Shown: positions 47,158-56,465, counted from the stretch's first letter. The stretch is 64,000 nucleotides of DNA from Methylobacterium sp. Leaf117 (GCF_001422985.1 NZ_LMNL01000037.1:225332-289331); one strand, 5' to 3'. Notes: a model not told the origin generated them from the sequence alone. Translations and numbers: made by a program.

Positions 47158-48729
47158 CTATTCGGCGGCGAACAGGCCCGGCAGGCCGGATTCCTCGGCC
47201 GGCGGCGATGCGGCCGGGGCGCCGGATTTGGTCTCGACCGGGGCCTTCGGGTCGCCCGGCGCGGTCTCGCAGGCCAGGGCCGGCAGGGCGACGATGCGGT
47301 TGCCGCGGTAATCCATGCGGCACACGATGGTGCCACGGGTCTCCACATAGGCGAGCAGGCGCCGGGCCCGGCCGGGCGAACGGCTGCCGATCGCCCGGGC
47401 CAGGGCCTCGTCGCCGGGGCAGGGCTCGCCGGCCAGCGCCGCGCGGGCCAGCAACAGGAACAGGCCCTGGACCTCGTCCGGCAGGGCGGCCGCGGCGGCC
47501 TGCGCCTCCTCCCAGCGCGCGTCCACCGCGCCCGGGGCGTCGTCGTCCGCATCGAACCCAGCGCGGGCGACGCCGAGGCGGCGGCGGAAGGCGGCCAGGC
47601 TCATGGCCTCGCCGTCGAGGCCGCGCATGCGGCAGCGCACGAGGAAATCCTGGTAGATGACCGCCACCGGCTGGCCGCCGGCATCCGGGTCGGCGGCGAT
47701 GCCGCGCAGGACCGCGTCGAGCCCGGCGCGGATCTCCTCCTCGCTCATCGGCGCGGGCGCCTCCACCGGCTCCGGGCGGTAGGCGCTGAGTTCGCGCATC
47801 AGGTCGGCCGGCGTGGCGCGGGGGGTCGGCGGCGTGCGCGGGGCCGGCGCCCAGCCCTGCGCCGGCTCGTCGGGCGAACGGGTGAGGATCAGGGCGCGCA
47901 GGTCCGCATCGGCCGGGGCGGGCAGCGGCACCAACTTGGGCGAGCCGGAGCGCGCCGAGGTCGTCACCGGACCGATGCGGAGCGCCAGGGGCCGCCGGCT
48001 CAGGGCCGGCCCCAGAGCCACGAACTCGCCGCGGGACAGATCGCGAAACCGCTCGGCGCCGCGCCGGTCGAGGCCGAGGAGGTCGGCGGCGCGGGCCATG
48101 TCGATGTCGAGGAAGGTGCGGCCCATCAGGAAGTTGGTGGCCTCGGCCGCCACGTTCTTGGCGAGCTTGGCGAGGCGCTGGGTCGCGATGATGCCGGCCA
48201 AGCCCCGCTTGCGGCCCCGGCACATCAGGTTGGTCATGGCGCCGAGCGACGCCTTGCGGGCCTCGTCCGAGACGTCGCCGGCCGCGGCGGGCGCGAAGAT
48301 CTGGGCCTCGTCGACCACGATCAGGGCGGGGTGCCAGTGGGTGCGCTCGGCCTCGAACAACCCGCCCAGGAAGGCGGCCGCCGCGCGCATCTGCGCCTCC
48401 ATGTCGAGGCTCTCGAGGGTGAGCACCACCGAGACCCGGTGCGCCCGCACCCGCGCGGCGATGGCCTGGAGGTCGGCCTCCCCGTGGGCGCCGTCCACCA
48501 CCACGTGGCCGTAGGCCTCCGCCAGGGTGACGAAGTCGCCCTCGGGATCGATCACCACCTGCTGCACCGCGCCGGCGCTCTGCTCCAGCAGACGCCGCAG
48601 CAGGTGCGACTTGCCCGAGCCGGAATTGCCCTGGACCAGGAGACGCGTCGCCAGGAGTTCCTCGAGGTCGAGGCGCGCGGGCTCCGCCCCCGGCCCCATG
48701 CTCAGACCCATCTCGATGCCGACCGTCAT
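47158..48729 (-). CDS. HerA/VirB4-like P-loop ATPase (DUF87)
   Basis: A 523-aa ATPase: RLLVQGNSGSGKSHLLRRLL (Walker A about residues 34-41), WHPALIVVDEAQIF (Walker B DE), CRGRKRGLAGIIATQRLAKL (sensor/Q) and a C-terminal half with no clear domain (LPDEVQGLFLLLARAALAGE). HerA-type hexamers usually work with NurA in end resection or in conjugative pumps; no nurA is adjacent. The start at 48729 precedes the fold directly. Confidence 0.85.
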   Translation of the reverse strand: MTVGIEMGLSMGPGAEPARLDLEELLATRLLVQGNSGSGKSHLLRRLLEQSAGAVQQVVIDPEGDFVTLAEAYGHVVVDGAHGEADLQAIAARVRAHRVSVVLTLESLDMEAQMRAAAAFLGGLFEAERTHWHPALIVVDEAQIFAPAAAGDVSDEARKASLGAMTNLMCRGRKRGLAGIIATQRLAKLAKNVAAEATNFLMGRTFLDIDMARAADLLGLDRRGAERFRDLSRGEFVALGPALSRRPLALRIGPVTTSARSGSPKLVPLPAPADADLRALILTRSPDEPAQGWAPAPRTPPTPRATPADLMRELSAYRPEPVEAPAPMSEEEIRAGLDAVLRGIAADPDAGGQPVAVIYQDFLVRCRMRGLDGEAMSLAAFRRRLGVARAGFDADDDAPGAVDARWEEAQAAAAALPDEVQGLFLLLARAALAGEPCPGDEALARAIGSRSPGRARRLLAYVETRGTIVCRMDYRGNRIVALPALACETAPGDPKAPVETKSGAPAASPPAEESGLPGLFAAE

Positions 48730-49194
48730 GCCTGCTCCGGCTCCCGCGCGGGGGCTGTTCCGCCGCGCCTCCTGGCTCTTGCACGAAGGTCTTAACACGC
48801 GGGCCGGCCGGCCGGTCCGTCACGCGAGGCCGGCATCCACAGGCCAGGGGCCGCACCCCGGGTGGGGGCTGAGCCGGCGAATCTTTTCTTGTTCCGCTTT
48901 CGTTCCAAAGGCACCAAAAGGGTATTATCTTTAATCCTAGGATACCGAACCTATGCTCTTTGTCCTAGGTATTTTGACCTGTCTCACCCGCGCGATGGCG
49001 TCGATGGCGGTCCGTATGGAACAAAAACCGAACGATCGCTGTCGCGGAGACCTGCCGGGAGGGAGACCTGCCGGCACGACGATCGACAATCGTCACAAGT
49101 TCGGCAGGCTTGAGGGAGAGTCGCAGGCCTTCAAAGCCACCCGCGGCAAAGGCAGCCCTTGCCGCTCCGCCGGCCTGTTCCAGTTAATCCCGTC
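48730..49194. other. Non-coding gap with an AT-rich core
   Basis: An unusually AT-rich segment (about 48885-48985) contains two TCCTAGGATA/TCCTAGGTAT sites 38 nt apart and two GTTCC motifs, and further right a duplicated 13-mer GGAGACCTGCCGG (49046 and 49062). No gene is supported; an open frame at 48953-49198 has no domain and no good start site. Confidence 0.45.
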
Positions 49195-49401
49195 ATGAAC
49201 CCAGTCCTCGTCGTCGCCCTCGTCTGCGCCTCCACCGTCCAGGCCCCGGATTGCTCGCGGGAAACGGCGCTCGACATCATCACGGGCCCCGCCCACACGC
49301 TGCAGGAATGCCTGATGCAGGGACCCGTGCTCGCCGCCAATGCGGGGCACGGCAACGACCAGGGCACCTACGTGAAGACGCGGTGCGAACCGCGGCGCTG
49401 A
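49195..49401 (+). CDS. Small secreted hypothetical protein
   Basis: A 68-aa protein: hydrophobic start MNPVLVVALVCASTVQA, then PDCSRETALDIITGPAHTLQ and ECLMQGPVLAANAG, with Cys at about residues 20, 40 and 64. Short proteins with this Cys-x-RETAL start and ECLMQG middle occur in Rhizobiales as unnamed exported proteins. Function is unknown. Confidence 0.6.
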   Translation: MNPVLVVALVCASTVQAPDCSRETALDIITGPAHTLQECLMQGPVLAANAGHGNDQGTYVKTRCEPRR

Positions 49402-49463
49402 CGCCGCGCGGAAGGGCGGGACACGCCAGGAATACCGGACACGCCAGGAATACCGGACACAGC

Positions 49464-49748
49464 ATGGATGACATCGATCCCGAACGCGCGGTGATGATCC
49501 GCCTGCGCGCCCGCCTCGCGGTGGTGGAGCGCGCGGCCTGGTTCGGCCTGGTCCAGGCGATGCGGACGCAGCCCGCGGAGACCGAAGCCTATCTCACGGC
49601 CGAGCGGGCCAAGTGCGCCGAAGGCTTCGGTCAGCGCGGCTGGGCCGCCGACCTGACGGAGGCCGAGCGCCGCATGCTCGGCGCCGAGGTCGATGCCGGC
49701 CTCGCCGGCCTCATCGCGGATGCCAAGGCCGAACTCGGCCAAACCTGA
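49464..49748 (+). CDS. Small helical hypothetical protein whose 3' end has been tandemly copied
   Basis: A 94-aa protein, predominantly helical (MIRLRARLAVVERAAWFGLV, WAADLTEAERRMLGAEVDAG) ending DAKAELGQT. No family is recognised. A duplicated 18-nt unit lies just before the start codon (49428-49463). The last 27-28 nt of the gene are the ancestor of the tandem array that follows; its TGA overlaps the ATG of the first copied unit. Confidence 0.6.
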   Translation: MDDIDPERAVMIRLRARLAVVERAAWFGLVQAMRTQPAETEAYLTAERAKCAEGFGQRGWAADLTEAERRMLGAEVDAGLAGLIADAKAELGQT

Positions 49749-49915
49749 TGCCCAAGGCCGAACCCGGCCCCACCTGATGCCCAAGGCCGAACCCGGCCCC
49801 ACCTGATGCCCAAGGCCGAACCCGGCCCCACCTGATGCCCAAGGCCGAACCCGGCCCGATCTAATGCCCAAGGCCGGATTCGGCCCGATCCAATGCCAAG
49901 ACCGGGCCTGAACCG
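49720..49915 (+). repeat. 29-nt tandem array derived from the 3' end of the upstream gene
   Basis: ATG-anchored units begin at 49720 (in-gene, 28 nt), 49748, 49777, 49806, 49835, 49864 and 49893, with a strict 29-nt period. The in-gene unit encodes the C-terminus DAKAELGQT. Units starting 49748, 49777 and 49806 each read as a nine-codon frame MPKAEPGPT ending in TGA whose A is the first base of the next ATG; unit 49835 ends in TAA in the same way. The array fills the space to the P1 peptidase gene. Confidence 0.9.
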
Positions 49916-49916
49916 G

Positions 49917-50945
49917 TCACCCCCCGAACCGGTCGCGCCAGGCCGGCGGTCCGGCGAATCCCGGCGGAGTCGTGGCGCGATGGACGCCGATCGCCACGGC
50001 GCGCGCCAAGGTCCGGGCGGCCGCGTCGCCGATGCGGGCGAGGTCGATGACGGGGTCGGCGAGCGCCACCCGCCCGGTGGAGACCGCGAAGACGACGTCG
50101 CCGTCGAGCGGCGTGTGGATGGGGCGGATCGCCCGGGCGAGACCGTCCTGGGCCATCACGGCGAGGCGGCGGGCCTGGGCCTTGGTGAGGGTCGCGTCGG
50201 TGGCCACCACCGCGAGCGTCGTGCTGGCCCCGGCCGACCCCTTGCGCGGGGGCCAGGTGAACGCATCGGCCGGCATCGCGGCGGGACACCCGAGGCCCCC
50301 GAACTCGGCGCCGATCTCGTCGGCGCCGGCCCAGAAATGCGGCCCCTCCCCCAGCGTCACCCGGCCGAAGGCGTTCACCGCCACCAGCGCCCCGACCCGG
50401 ACGGGCCAATCAGCAGGATCGAGGCCCGTGGGATCGAGGCCGGCGACCTCGGCCGAGGCGGAGCCGATCCCGCCCTTCAGGTTGGCGGTGGCCGCCCCGG
50501 TCCCGGCCCCGACCGAACCGAGGGCGAAATCCCGCGTCGCCGCCACCGCCGCCGCATGGCCGAGCTCGCGATAGGGCGCGTACCGGCCCCAGGCCTTGTC
50601 GCCGCCATTGAGGAGATCGAACAGGATCGCGGCCGGCACGATCGGCACCCGGGCCGGGCCGATCGCGAAGCCTCGCCCGGTCTCGGCGAGGTGGGCGACG
50701 ACGCCGGCCGCCGCGTCGAGGCCGAAGGCCGAGCCGCCGGACAGCACCAGGGCGTCGATGCGCGCCACGGTGCGCTCGGGATCGAGAAGGTCGGTCTCGC
50801 GGGTGCCGGGACCGCCGCCGCGCACGTCGATTCCGGCCACCACGGGCGCGTCGAACAGGAGCGCGGTGACGCCGCTGGCGAGCCGCAGATCGGTGGCGTG
50901 GCCGACCCGGAGGCCGGCGATGTCGGTGATGCGGTTGGTCAGCAT
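49917..50945 (-). CDS. P1-family (DmpA/BapA-type) Ntn-fold aminopeptidase
   Basis: A 342-aa protein: NRITDIAGLRVGHATDLRLA (start signature), GIDVRGGGPGTRETDLLDPE, LSGGSAFGLDAAAGVVAHLA, VGAGTGAATANLKGGIGSAS and the self-cleavage/nucleophile site AGASTTLAVVATDATLTK. P1 peptidases autoprocess into two chains and cleave N-terminal D- or beta-amino acids or polyamide-like substrates. The start matches the family closely. Confidence 0.9.
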   Translation of the reverse strand: MLTNRITDIAGLRVGHATDLRLASGVTALLFDAPVVAGIDVRGGGPGTRETDLLDPERTVARIDALVLSGGSAFGLDAAAGVVAHLAETGRGFAIGPARVPIVPAAILFDLLNGGDKAWGRYAPYRELGHAAAVAATRDFALGSVGAGTGAATANLKGGIGSASAEVAGLDPTGLDPADWPVRVGALVAVNAFGRVTLGEGPHFWAGADEIGAEFGGLGCPAAMPADAFTWPPRKGSAGASTTLAVVATDATLTKAQARRLAVMAQDGLARAIRPIHTPLDGDVVFAVSTGRVALADPVIDLARIGDAAARTLARAVAIGVHRATTPPGFAGPPAWRDRFGG

Positions 50946-50999
50946 GGCGCCTCCCCGCGGGTCGCTCGGCGCGGGCTCCGATCGGAGAGCCCGCAGGAT

Positions 51000-51590
51000 T
51001 CAGGATCGCGCGTCGCCGGGCTCTACCTGGGCCGACGCCGCCGGTGCGGACCTGAGATAGGCGAACATGTGCGGCACGTAATCGGCCTTGCCGATTGCGA
51101 TCCCGTGGTTCCGCAGGATGGCGTAAGCCGTGATGACGTGGAAGTAGAATTGCGGCAGCGCCCAGTCGCGCGCGTAGGTTTCGCCCGTCATGTCGAAGGT
51201 CGGGCCGCCCGGAAGCTCGATCGCGATCGGCGCCGTTGCCCCCGCGTCGAGCGCGTCGTCGGCCAGATCGTCCAAATGGGACAAGGCCTCGCCGATCCGG
51301 CCCCGCGCCTGGGCGAAGGATCCGGGAACGTCGCCGGCCTGACGCCCCTCGGCCGCCACCGCATCGAGCGACGAAGGAATGGGCTGCCCACGCAGGCGGA
51401 AGGTCGCTTCCTGCGCCAGGAAGGCGGCGAATCGCAGCTGGGCCGCCAGCGGCAGCATATCGGTGGCGAGGCGCGCCGACAGCAGGCTTTCGGCCCGGGT
51501 CGGCGCCTGCCGTTCGACCGTGTCCAGCAGCCCGGCGAGGGTCGCCAGCATGTTTCGATAGGTCGGCACGAGAAGCGCGGTCAGCGACAT
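51000..51590 (-). CDS. DUF1993 protein
   Basis: A 196-aa protein: MSLTALLVPTYRNMLATLAG, LLSARLATDMLPLAAQLRFA, FYFHVITAYAILRNHGIAIG and KADYVPHMF. This is the DUF1993 pattern, a DinB-like four-helix bundle of unknown function. The start at 51590 begins the family sequence exactly. Confidence 0.85.
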   Translation of the reverse strand: MSLTALLVPTYRNMLATLAGLLDTVERQAPTRAESLLSARLATDMLPLAAQLRFAAFLAQEATFRLRGQPIPSSLDAVAAEGRQAGDVPGSFAQARGRIGEALSHLDDLADDALDAGATAPIAIELPGGPTFDMTGETYARDWALPQFYFHVITAYAILRNHGIAIGKADYVPHMFAYLRSAPAASAQVEPGDARS

Positions 51591-51691
51591 GGCGGTCTCC
51601 GGAATCGGCCGTGCGTCAATCCTATGCGAAACCACAGGGCGGATCGAGCGGTGACACGACGGCGTCCGGGGTCCGCTCACCCGGACGGTCC

Positions 51692-52585
51692 TCAGGCGCT
51701 CCGCGCCTGCCGGGCGGCACGGGTGGCATCGGCCGCGTAGATCGCCAGCGCCAGCCAGATCAGCCCGAACAGCACCATGCGGTGCGGCTCCAGCCGCTCG
51801 CCGTACACGAGGGTGCTGAGGACGAGGAGGCAGGAGGGGGCGAGGTACTGCATCAGCCCGAGGGTCGCCAGGGTGAGCCGCTCGGCGGCGGCCGCGAACC
51901 AGATCAGCGGCAGGGCCGTGGTGGCTCCCGTGAGCAGGATGAGCCCGGCCCGCACGGGGTCGCCCTGGATCACCGGCGGCGCGAAGACCGCGAGATAGAC
52001 CAGCGCCACCGGCAGGAGCAGCAGCGTCTCGGCGGCGAAGCCCACCATGGGGTCGACGCCGACGACCTTGCGGGCGAGCCCGTAGAGCGAGAAGCTGCCG
52101 GCCAGCGCCAGGGAGACCCAGGGCAGGCTGCCCGCCAGGACGACGGCCAGCAGCACGGCGCCGGCGGCCAGCGCCACGGCCGCGGCCTGGACCGGGCGCA
52201 GGCGCTCGCCGAGCACCACGGCGCCCAGAGCCACGCTCACCAGCGGGTTGATGAAGTAGCCGAGGCTGGCATCGAGCATGTGCCCGGATTGCACGGCCCG
52301 GAGATAGAGGAGCCAGTTCACGCCGATCAGCCCGGCCGACAGGACCAGGAGCCCGTGCCGGCGCACCAGGGGGAAGGGAGAGCGGATGCGGCGGCGGAGC
52401 GCCACCAGCAGGCCGGCGACGAGGAGGCTCGACCAGACGATGCGGTGGGCCAGGATGCTCGGGGCCGGCACGGCGTCGAGCAGGCGGAAATGCACCGGGA
52501 CCACCAGGCCCCAGCTCAGATAGGCGCCGAGCGCGTAGATCAGACCCAAAGGCCGCCTCCCCTCGCGGGCCCGTCGGCCCGCCAC
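51692..52585 (-). CDS. rarD: RarD-like EamA transporter
   Basis: A 297-aa ten-helix membrane protein: GLIYALGAYLSWGLVVPVHF, APSILAHRIVWSSLLVAGLL, GVNWLLYLRAVQSGHMLDAS, LGYFINPLVSVALGAVVLGE and ERLTLATLGLMQYLAPSCL. These are RarD signatures within the EamA/DMT superfamily; the transported compound is uncertain. Confidence 0.9.
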   Translation of the reverse strand: MAGRRAREGRRPLGLIYALGAYLSWGLVVPVHFRLLDAVPAPSILAHRIVWSSLLVAGLLVALRRRIRSPFPLVRRHGLLVLSAGLIGVNWLLYLRAVQSGHMLDASLGYFINPLVSVALGAVVLGERLRPVQAAAVALAAGAVLLAVVLAGSLPWVSLALAGSFSLYGLARKVVGVDPMVGFAAETLLLLPVALVYLAVFAPPVIQGDPVRAGLILLTGATTALPLIWFAAAAERLTLATLGLMQYLAPSCLLVLSTLVYGERLEPHRMVLFGLIWLALAIYAADATRAARQARSA

Positions 52586-52681
52586 GGCCCGGAAGGGGAC
52601 CGGGTGGGGCTTATAGCAAGCCCGTCAGCCCGCTTCGCACGGCCGCGCCGGTGCGGGACGGCGCAGGGTGCGCGAGCGCAC

Positions 52682-53224
52682 TCAGCGGCTACGCGCCAGC
52701 GTGACGGTGGGGTCGCCGCGCATGAGGGCGTTCAGGCGCTCGGTGTCGAAGCCCTCGGCGGCCTTCCTGGCCGGCTTCGCGGGCGCCACGGCGGCGACCT
52801 TGGCCACGGGCTTGGCCGGGGGCCGGCCCGCCGCCTCGCGTGTGGTGGTCTCGCGGGCGGTGGTCTCGCGGGCGGTGGTCTCGCGGGCGGTGGAGGCCCG
52901 GGGCACCGGCGGACGGGTCACCGTCGCGCGGGCGACCGGGTCGCGCCCGAGGATGTCGCGGATCGAGGGGCCGGTCTCCACCGGCAGCGACCCCGTCATG
53001 CTTGGCTCGGGCAGGCTGAGCCGGGTGAGCGCCGCCACCGGGGCGGTGGCGCGGACGGGCGCCGGATGGTCGAGCCGGTCGACGCAGGCGAAGGCGATGA
53101 CCAGGGCGCTGCCGCCGAAGATGCTGCCGACGACGATGTTCCGCAGGATACGCAAGCGACGAGCTTCCCGAATACGCGAGTGCGAGACAGGATTTAGCGG
53201 GTCTGCGTTAACGAACCGGAGCAC
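52682..53224 (-). CDS. Small single-span membrane protein with repetitive tail
   Basis: A protein of about 180 aa starting at GTG 53224 (a TTG at 53155 is an alternative; there is no ATG before the membrane segment). One helix (ILRNIVVGSIFGGSALVIAF) is followed by a Pro/Ala/Thr/Arg-rich periplasmic-type tail with ARETTARETTTRE repeats and a short ending FDTERLNALMRGDPTVTLAR. No family is recognised. The uncommon start lowers confidence. Confidence 0.55.
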   Translation of the reverse strand: MLRFVNADPLNPVSHSRIREARRLRILRNIVVGSIFGGSALVIAFACVDRLDHPAPVRATAPVAALTRLSLPEPSMTGSLPVETGPSIRDILGRDPVARATVTRPPVPRASTARETTARETTARETTTREAAGRPPAKPVAKVAAVAPAKPARKAAEGFDTERLNALMRGDPTVTLARSR

Positions 53225-53274
53225 ACGTCTTCGCGAAAACTTCCTGCGCCGGCACAACTCCCGTGCCGCGCTTG

Positions 53275-53373
53275 CGCGGCCTTCCAACCAAAACGGTTTC
53301 GCGCGGGCGCGGCCTTCCAACCAAAACGGTTTCGCGCGGGCGCGGCCTTCCAGCCAAAAAGGTCGCGCGCAGG
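53275..53373. repeat. Three-copy 33-nt tandem repeat
   Basis: Units at 53275-53307 and 53308-53340 are identical, and 53341-53373 is degenerate. The unit begins CGCGGCCTTCCAACCAAAAC. The 33-nt period keeps a reading frame, giving an 11-residue repeat (ARAKPFWLEGR on the minus strand), but there is no start codon. It sits between aapP and the small membrane protein gene. Confidence 0.9.
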
Positions 53374-53391
53374 CGCGCCCCTGACCGCCCC

Positions 53392-54135
53392 TCAGAGAAG
53401 ACGCGCGAGAAAATCCCGGGTGCGGGGATGCTCGGGCCGGTCGAAGAACGCGTCCGGCGGCGCGACCTCGACGATCTGGCCCTCGTCCATGAACACCACC
53501 CGGTCGGCGACGCGGCGGGCGAAACCCATCTCGTGGGTGACGCAGAGCAGGGTCATGCCGCGGGCCGCCAGGTCCGTCATGGTGTCGAGCACCTCCTGCA
53601 CCATCTCGGGATCGAGGGCCGAGGTCGGCTCGTCGAACAGCATCACCGCCGGGTCGAGGCAGAGGGCGCGGGCGATGGCGACCCGCTGCTGCTGCCCGCC
53701 GGAGAGCTGGCCGGGATGGCGCGGCGCCAGATCCGCGATGGCGAGGCGCTCGAGTTCCGCGCGCGCCCGGGCCTCGGCCGCCCGGCGCCCGATCCCGCGC
53801 CCGTGGATCGGCGCCAGGGTGCAGTTCTCCAACACGGTGAGGTGCGCGAACAGGTTGAAGTGCTGGAACACCATGCCGACGGCGCGCCGCACCGCCGGAA
53901 TGCGGGCCGGGGTGAGATCCTGGCCGGCGACCCGGAGGGTGCCGCCCTGATAGGATTCGAGGCCGTTGACGCAGCGGATCAGGGTCGACTTGCCCGAACC
54001 CGAGGGGCCGCAGATGACGATCTTTTCCGATTCGGCGACCGTGAGGGAGACGTCGCGCAGCACGTGGGTGGCGCCGAACCACTTGTTCACGCCGCGGAAC
54101 TCGAGTGCGGGCGGGGCTGGATCGGCGGGCGTCAT
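53392..54135 (-). CDS. aapP: General L-amino-acid ABC transporter ATP-binding protein
   Basis: A 247-aa ABC ATPase: [20 protein letters not shown] (Walker A), [16 protein letters not shown] (Q loop), [15 protein letters not shown] (signature), [16 protein letters not shown] (Walker B) and [15 protein letters not shown] (H loop). This is the polar amino-acid importer type (GlnQ/AapP). It overlaps aapM by 4 nt. Confidence 0.95.
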   Translation of the reverse strand: MTPADPAPPALEFRGVNKWFGATHVLRDVSLTVAESEKIVICGPSGSGKSTLIRCVNGLESYQGGTLRVAGQDLTPARIPAVRRAVGMVFQHFNLFAHLTVLENCTLAPIHGRGIGRRAAEARARAELERLAIADLAPRHPGQLSGGQQQRVAIARALCLDPAVMLFDEPTSALDPEMVQEVLDTMTDLAARGMTLLCVTHEMGFARRVADRVVFMDEGQIVEVAPPDAFFDRPEHPRTRDFLARLL

Positions 54136-55268
54136 GCCCGGCCCCGCTCGCCGGCGGCCAGCCGCCGCTCGATGAAGGCGGCATAGCGCGCCATCGAAAA
54201 GCAGACCGCGAGGTAGAACAGGGCCGCGAAGGCGTAGGCCGTGGCGGGAATGGTCGGGGCCGACCAGCGCGGATCGGCGCGCGCCGCCTCCAGCACCCGG
54301 ATGAAGTCGGCGATGCCCACGATCGAGACCAGGGTGGTGTCCTTGAACAGGCCGATCAGCGTGTTGACGATACCGGGCACCACCACCTTGAGGGCCTGGG
54401 GCAGGATGACGAGGCGCAGGGTCTGCGCCCGCGTCAGTCCCAGCGCCAGGGCCGCCCGCCCCTGTCCCTCGGGTATCGCCTGCAGGCCGCCGCGCACCAC
54501 CTCGGCCATGTAGGCGGAGGCGAACAGCGCGATGCCGACGAGCGGGCGGACCAGCCGGTCCACGGTGAGGTCGCCGGGCAGGAACAGCGGCAGCATCACG
54601 TTGGCCATGAACAGCACGGTGATCAGCGGCACCCCGCGCCAGAACTCGATGAAGCCGATGCAGGCATAGCGCAGCACCGGCAGCGCGGAGCGCCGCCCCA
54701 GCGCCAACAGGATGCCGAGCGGCAGCGCGGCGACGATGCCGACCAGCGAGACCACCAGGGTCACCAGCATGCCGCCCCACAGGCTGGTGGCGATCGGGGC
54801 GAGGCTGAGGAATTCGGCGCCCGAGAGCAGCCAGAACGACAGGATCGGGCCGACCAGGAAGACGAAGACGGCGCCGAGGCCGCGCTTGGGCGCATCGAGC
54901 CACAGCATCCAGACCGCACTGAGCGCCACGAGCCCGAAGAACAGGTTCGGGCGCCAGCGCTCCGCCGCCGGGTAGGAGCCGTAGACGAGGTAGTTGATCT
55001 TGTTGCCGATGAAGGCCCAGCAGGCGCCGACCGGGTGCCCGGCGATTTCCGGCCGGCAGGCCTCGCCCAACGTCCCGCTCCAGACCGCGTCGGTGACGAG
55101 GAAGCGGATCACGGGCGGCAACAGGAGCGCCAGCCCGGCCAGGATCACCAGCGTGGTCAGCGTGTTGCCCCACCCTTCGAACAGGTTCTGCCGCAGCCAG
55201 CCGAGGGGGCCGCCGGTCCGGCGCGGCGGCGGAGCCGGGGGCAGCAGGGTCTCGCGGATCACCGTCAT
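54132..55268 (-). CDS. aapM: General L-amino-acid ABC transporter permease
   Basis: A 378-aa permease with the Aap-specific N-terminal extension ([20 protein letters not shown] and a long loop with [19 protein letters not shown]), then the permease domain [40 protein letters not shown] and the EAA loop [20 protein letters not shown]. The pair AapQ/AapM forms the channel for broad-range amino acids. Confidence 0.93.
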   Translation of the reverse strand: MTVIRETLLPPAPPPRRTGGPLGWLRQNLFEGWGNTLTTLVILAGLALLLPPVIRFLVTDAVWSGTLGEACRPEIAGHPVGACWAFIGNKINYLVYGSYPAAERWRPNLFFGLVALSAVWMLWLDAPKRGLGAVFVFLVGPILSFWLLSGAEFLSLAPIATSLWGGMLVTLVVSLVGIVAALPLGILLALGRRSALPVLRYACIGFIEFWRGVPLITVLFMANVMLPLFLPGDLTVDRLVRPLVGIALFASAYMAEVVRGGLQAIPEGQGRAALALGLTRAQTLRLVILPQALKVVVPGIVNTLIGLFKDTTLVSIVGIADFIRVLEAARADPRWSAPTIPATAYAFAALFYLAVCFSMARYAAFIERRLAAGERGRA

Positions 55269-55316
55269 CGCGTCACCGGTTTCATCGGCTCACCGGTTTC
55301 CATCGGCTCACCGGTT

Positions 55317-56465
55317 TCATCGCGTCACCGGGGCCGCACGGCGGTTATAGGCGTTCATCAGGGCGGCGAGGCCGAGGCTCAGGGTCAGGTAGACCGCCAT
55401 GGTGATGGTCACGACCTCCACCGCCTGGTTGGTCTGATTGAGCACCGTGCCCATGAAGACGTGGACGAGGTCGGGATAGCCGATCAGCACCGCCAGCGAC
55501 GAGTTCTTCGTGATGTTGAGATACTGGCTGGTGAGCGGCGGCACGATCACCCGCATGGCCTGCGGGATGGTGACGAGCGCCAGGGCCTTGGCCCGGCTCA
55601 GGCCGAGGGCCGCCGCCGCCTCCCCCTGTCCGCGATCCACGCTGTTGAGGCCGGCGCGCACGATCTCGGCGATGAAGGCCGCCGTGTAGGTGGAGAGCCC
55701 GAGGAGCAGGGCGGCGAATTCCGGCAGCACCCCGAGCCCGCCGTCCGGCCCGTAGGGACCGGGCGCCGGCCACGCGACCGGCACGGGATGACCGGAGAGG
55801 CCGAGACCGATCCAGGCCAGGGCCGGCAGGCCGAGCACCAGGGCGAGGCCCGGCCCCGCGACCGGACCGGCTTCGGCCCCGGCCGCGACGCGCCGGTTGG
55901 CGCGCCGGGTCCAGGCGACCGCCGCGCCGATCCCCGCCACGAAGGTCAGGGGCACCAGCCAGGCAACCCCGGAAAACTCAGGTCGTGGCAGGACCAGCCC
56001 GCGCTGGCTCAGATACGCCCCGCCCCAGGCCGCCGGGTCGCGCGCTTCGGGCAGGGCCACCCGCACGGCCACGTACCAGACGAGGAGCTGCAGCAGCAGC
56101 GGCAGGTTGCGCAGGGTCTCGACGTAGATCGCCGCGAGCGTCCGCGCGAGCCAGTTCGGCGAGAGCCGGGCGATGCCGACGGCAAAGCCGATGAGCGTGG
56201 CGAGCCCGATGGCGAGGCCCGAGACCAGCAGGGTGTTGAGGAGCCCGACCACGAACGCGTCGCGATAGGTCGAGGTCGCGGCGGCGTAGGAGATCAGCCG
56301 CTGGCTGATGTCGAACCCCGCCGGGCGCCCGAGGAAGCCGAACCCGGCGGCGATGCCCTGGCGCGCGAGCTTTTCGGATGCGTTGGTGGCCGCCGCATAG
56401 GCCAGCGCCGCCAGTGCGAGCACGACGAGAGCCTGGAGCGCGAGGGCGCGGGGGGCCTTACGCAT
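55317..56465 (-). CDS. aapQ: General L-amino-acid ABC transporter permease
   Basis: A 382-aa permease with a long extension typical of AapQ (GFLGRPAGFDISQRLISYAA, then TYRDAFVVGLLNTLLVSGLA, YVETLRNLPLLLQLLVWYVA) and the EAA loop EIVRAGLNSVDRGQGEAAAA. An upstream Met at 56486 is an alternative start. The gap to aapM holds three short GGTTTCATCGGCTCACC-like repeats (about 55269-55320). Confidence 0.93.
   Translation of the reverse strand: MRKAPRALALQALVVLALAALAYAAATNASEKLARQGIAAGFGFLGRPAGFDISQRLISYAAATSTYRDAFVVGLLNTLLVSGLAIGLATLIGFAVGIARLSPNWLARTLAAIYVETLRNLPLLLQLLVWYVAVRVALPEARDPAAWGGAYLSQRGLVLPRPEFSGVAWLVPLTFVAGIGAAVAWTRRANRRVAAGAEAGPVAGPGLALVLGLPALAWIGLGLSGHPVPVAWPAPGPYGPDGGLGVLPEFAALLLGLSTYTAAFIAEIVRAGLNSVDRGQGEAAAALGLSRAKALALVTIPQAMRVIVPPLTSQYLNITKNSSLAVLIGYPDLVHVFMGTVLNQTNQAVEVVTITMAVYLTLSLGLAALMNAYNRRAAPVTR

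Noticed and set aside
48953-49198. 81-codon open frame
   Set aside because: Low similarity to any recognisable sequence, poor start context, and it overlaps the start of a better-supported small gene.
49745-49915. 29-nt repeat array as a CRISPR
   Set aside because: The units are directly adjacent with no spacers, derive from the neighbouring coding sequence, and no cas gene is present.
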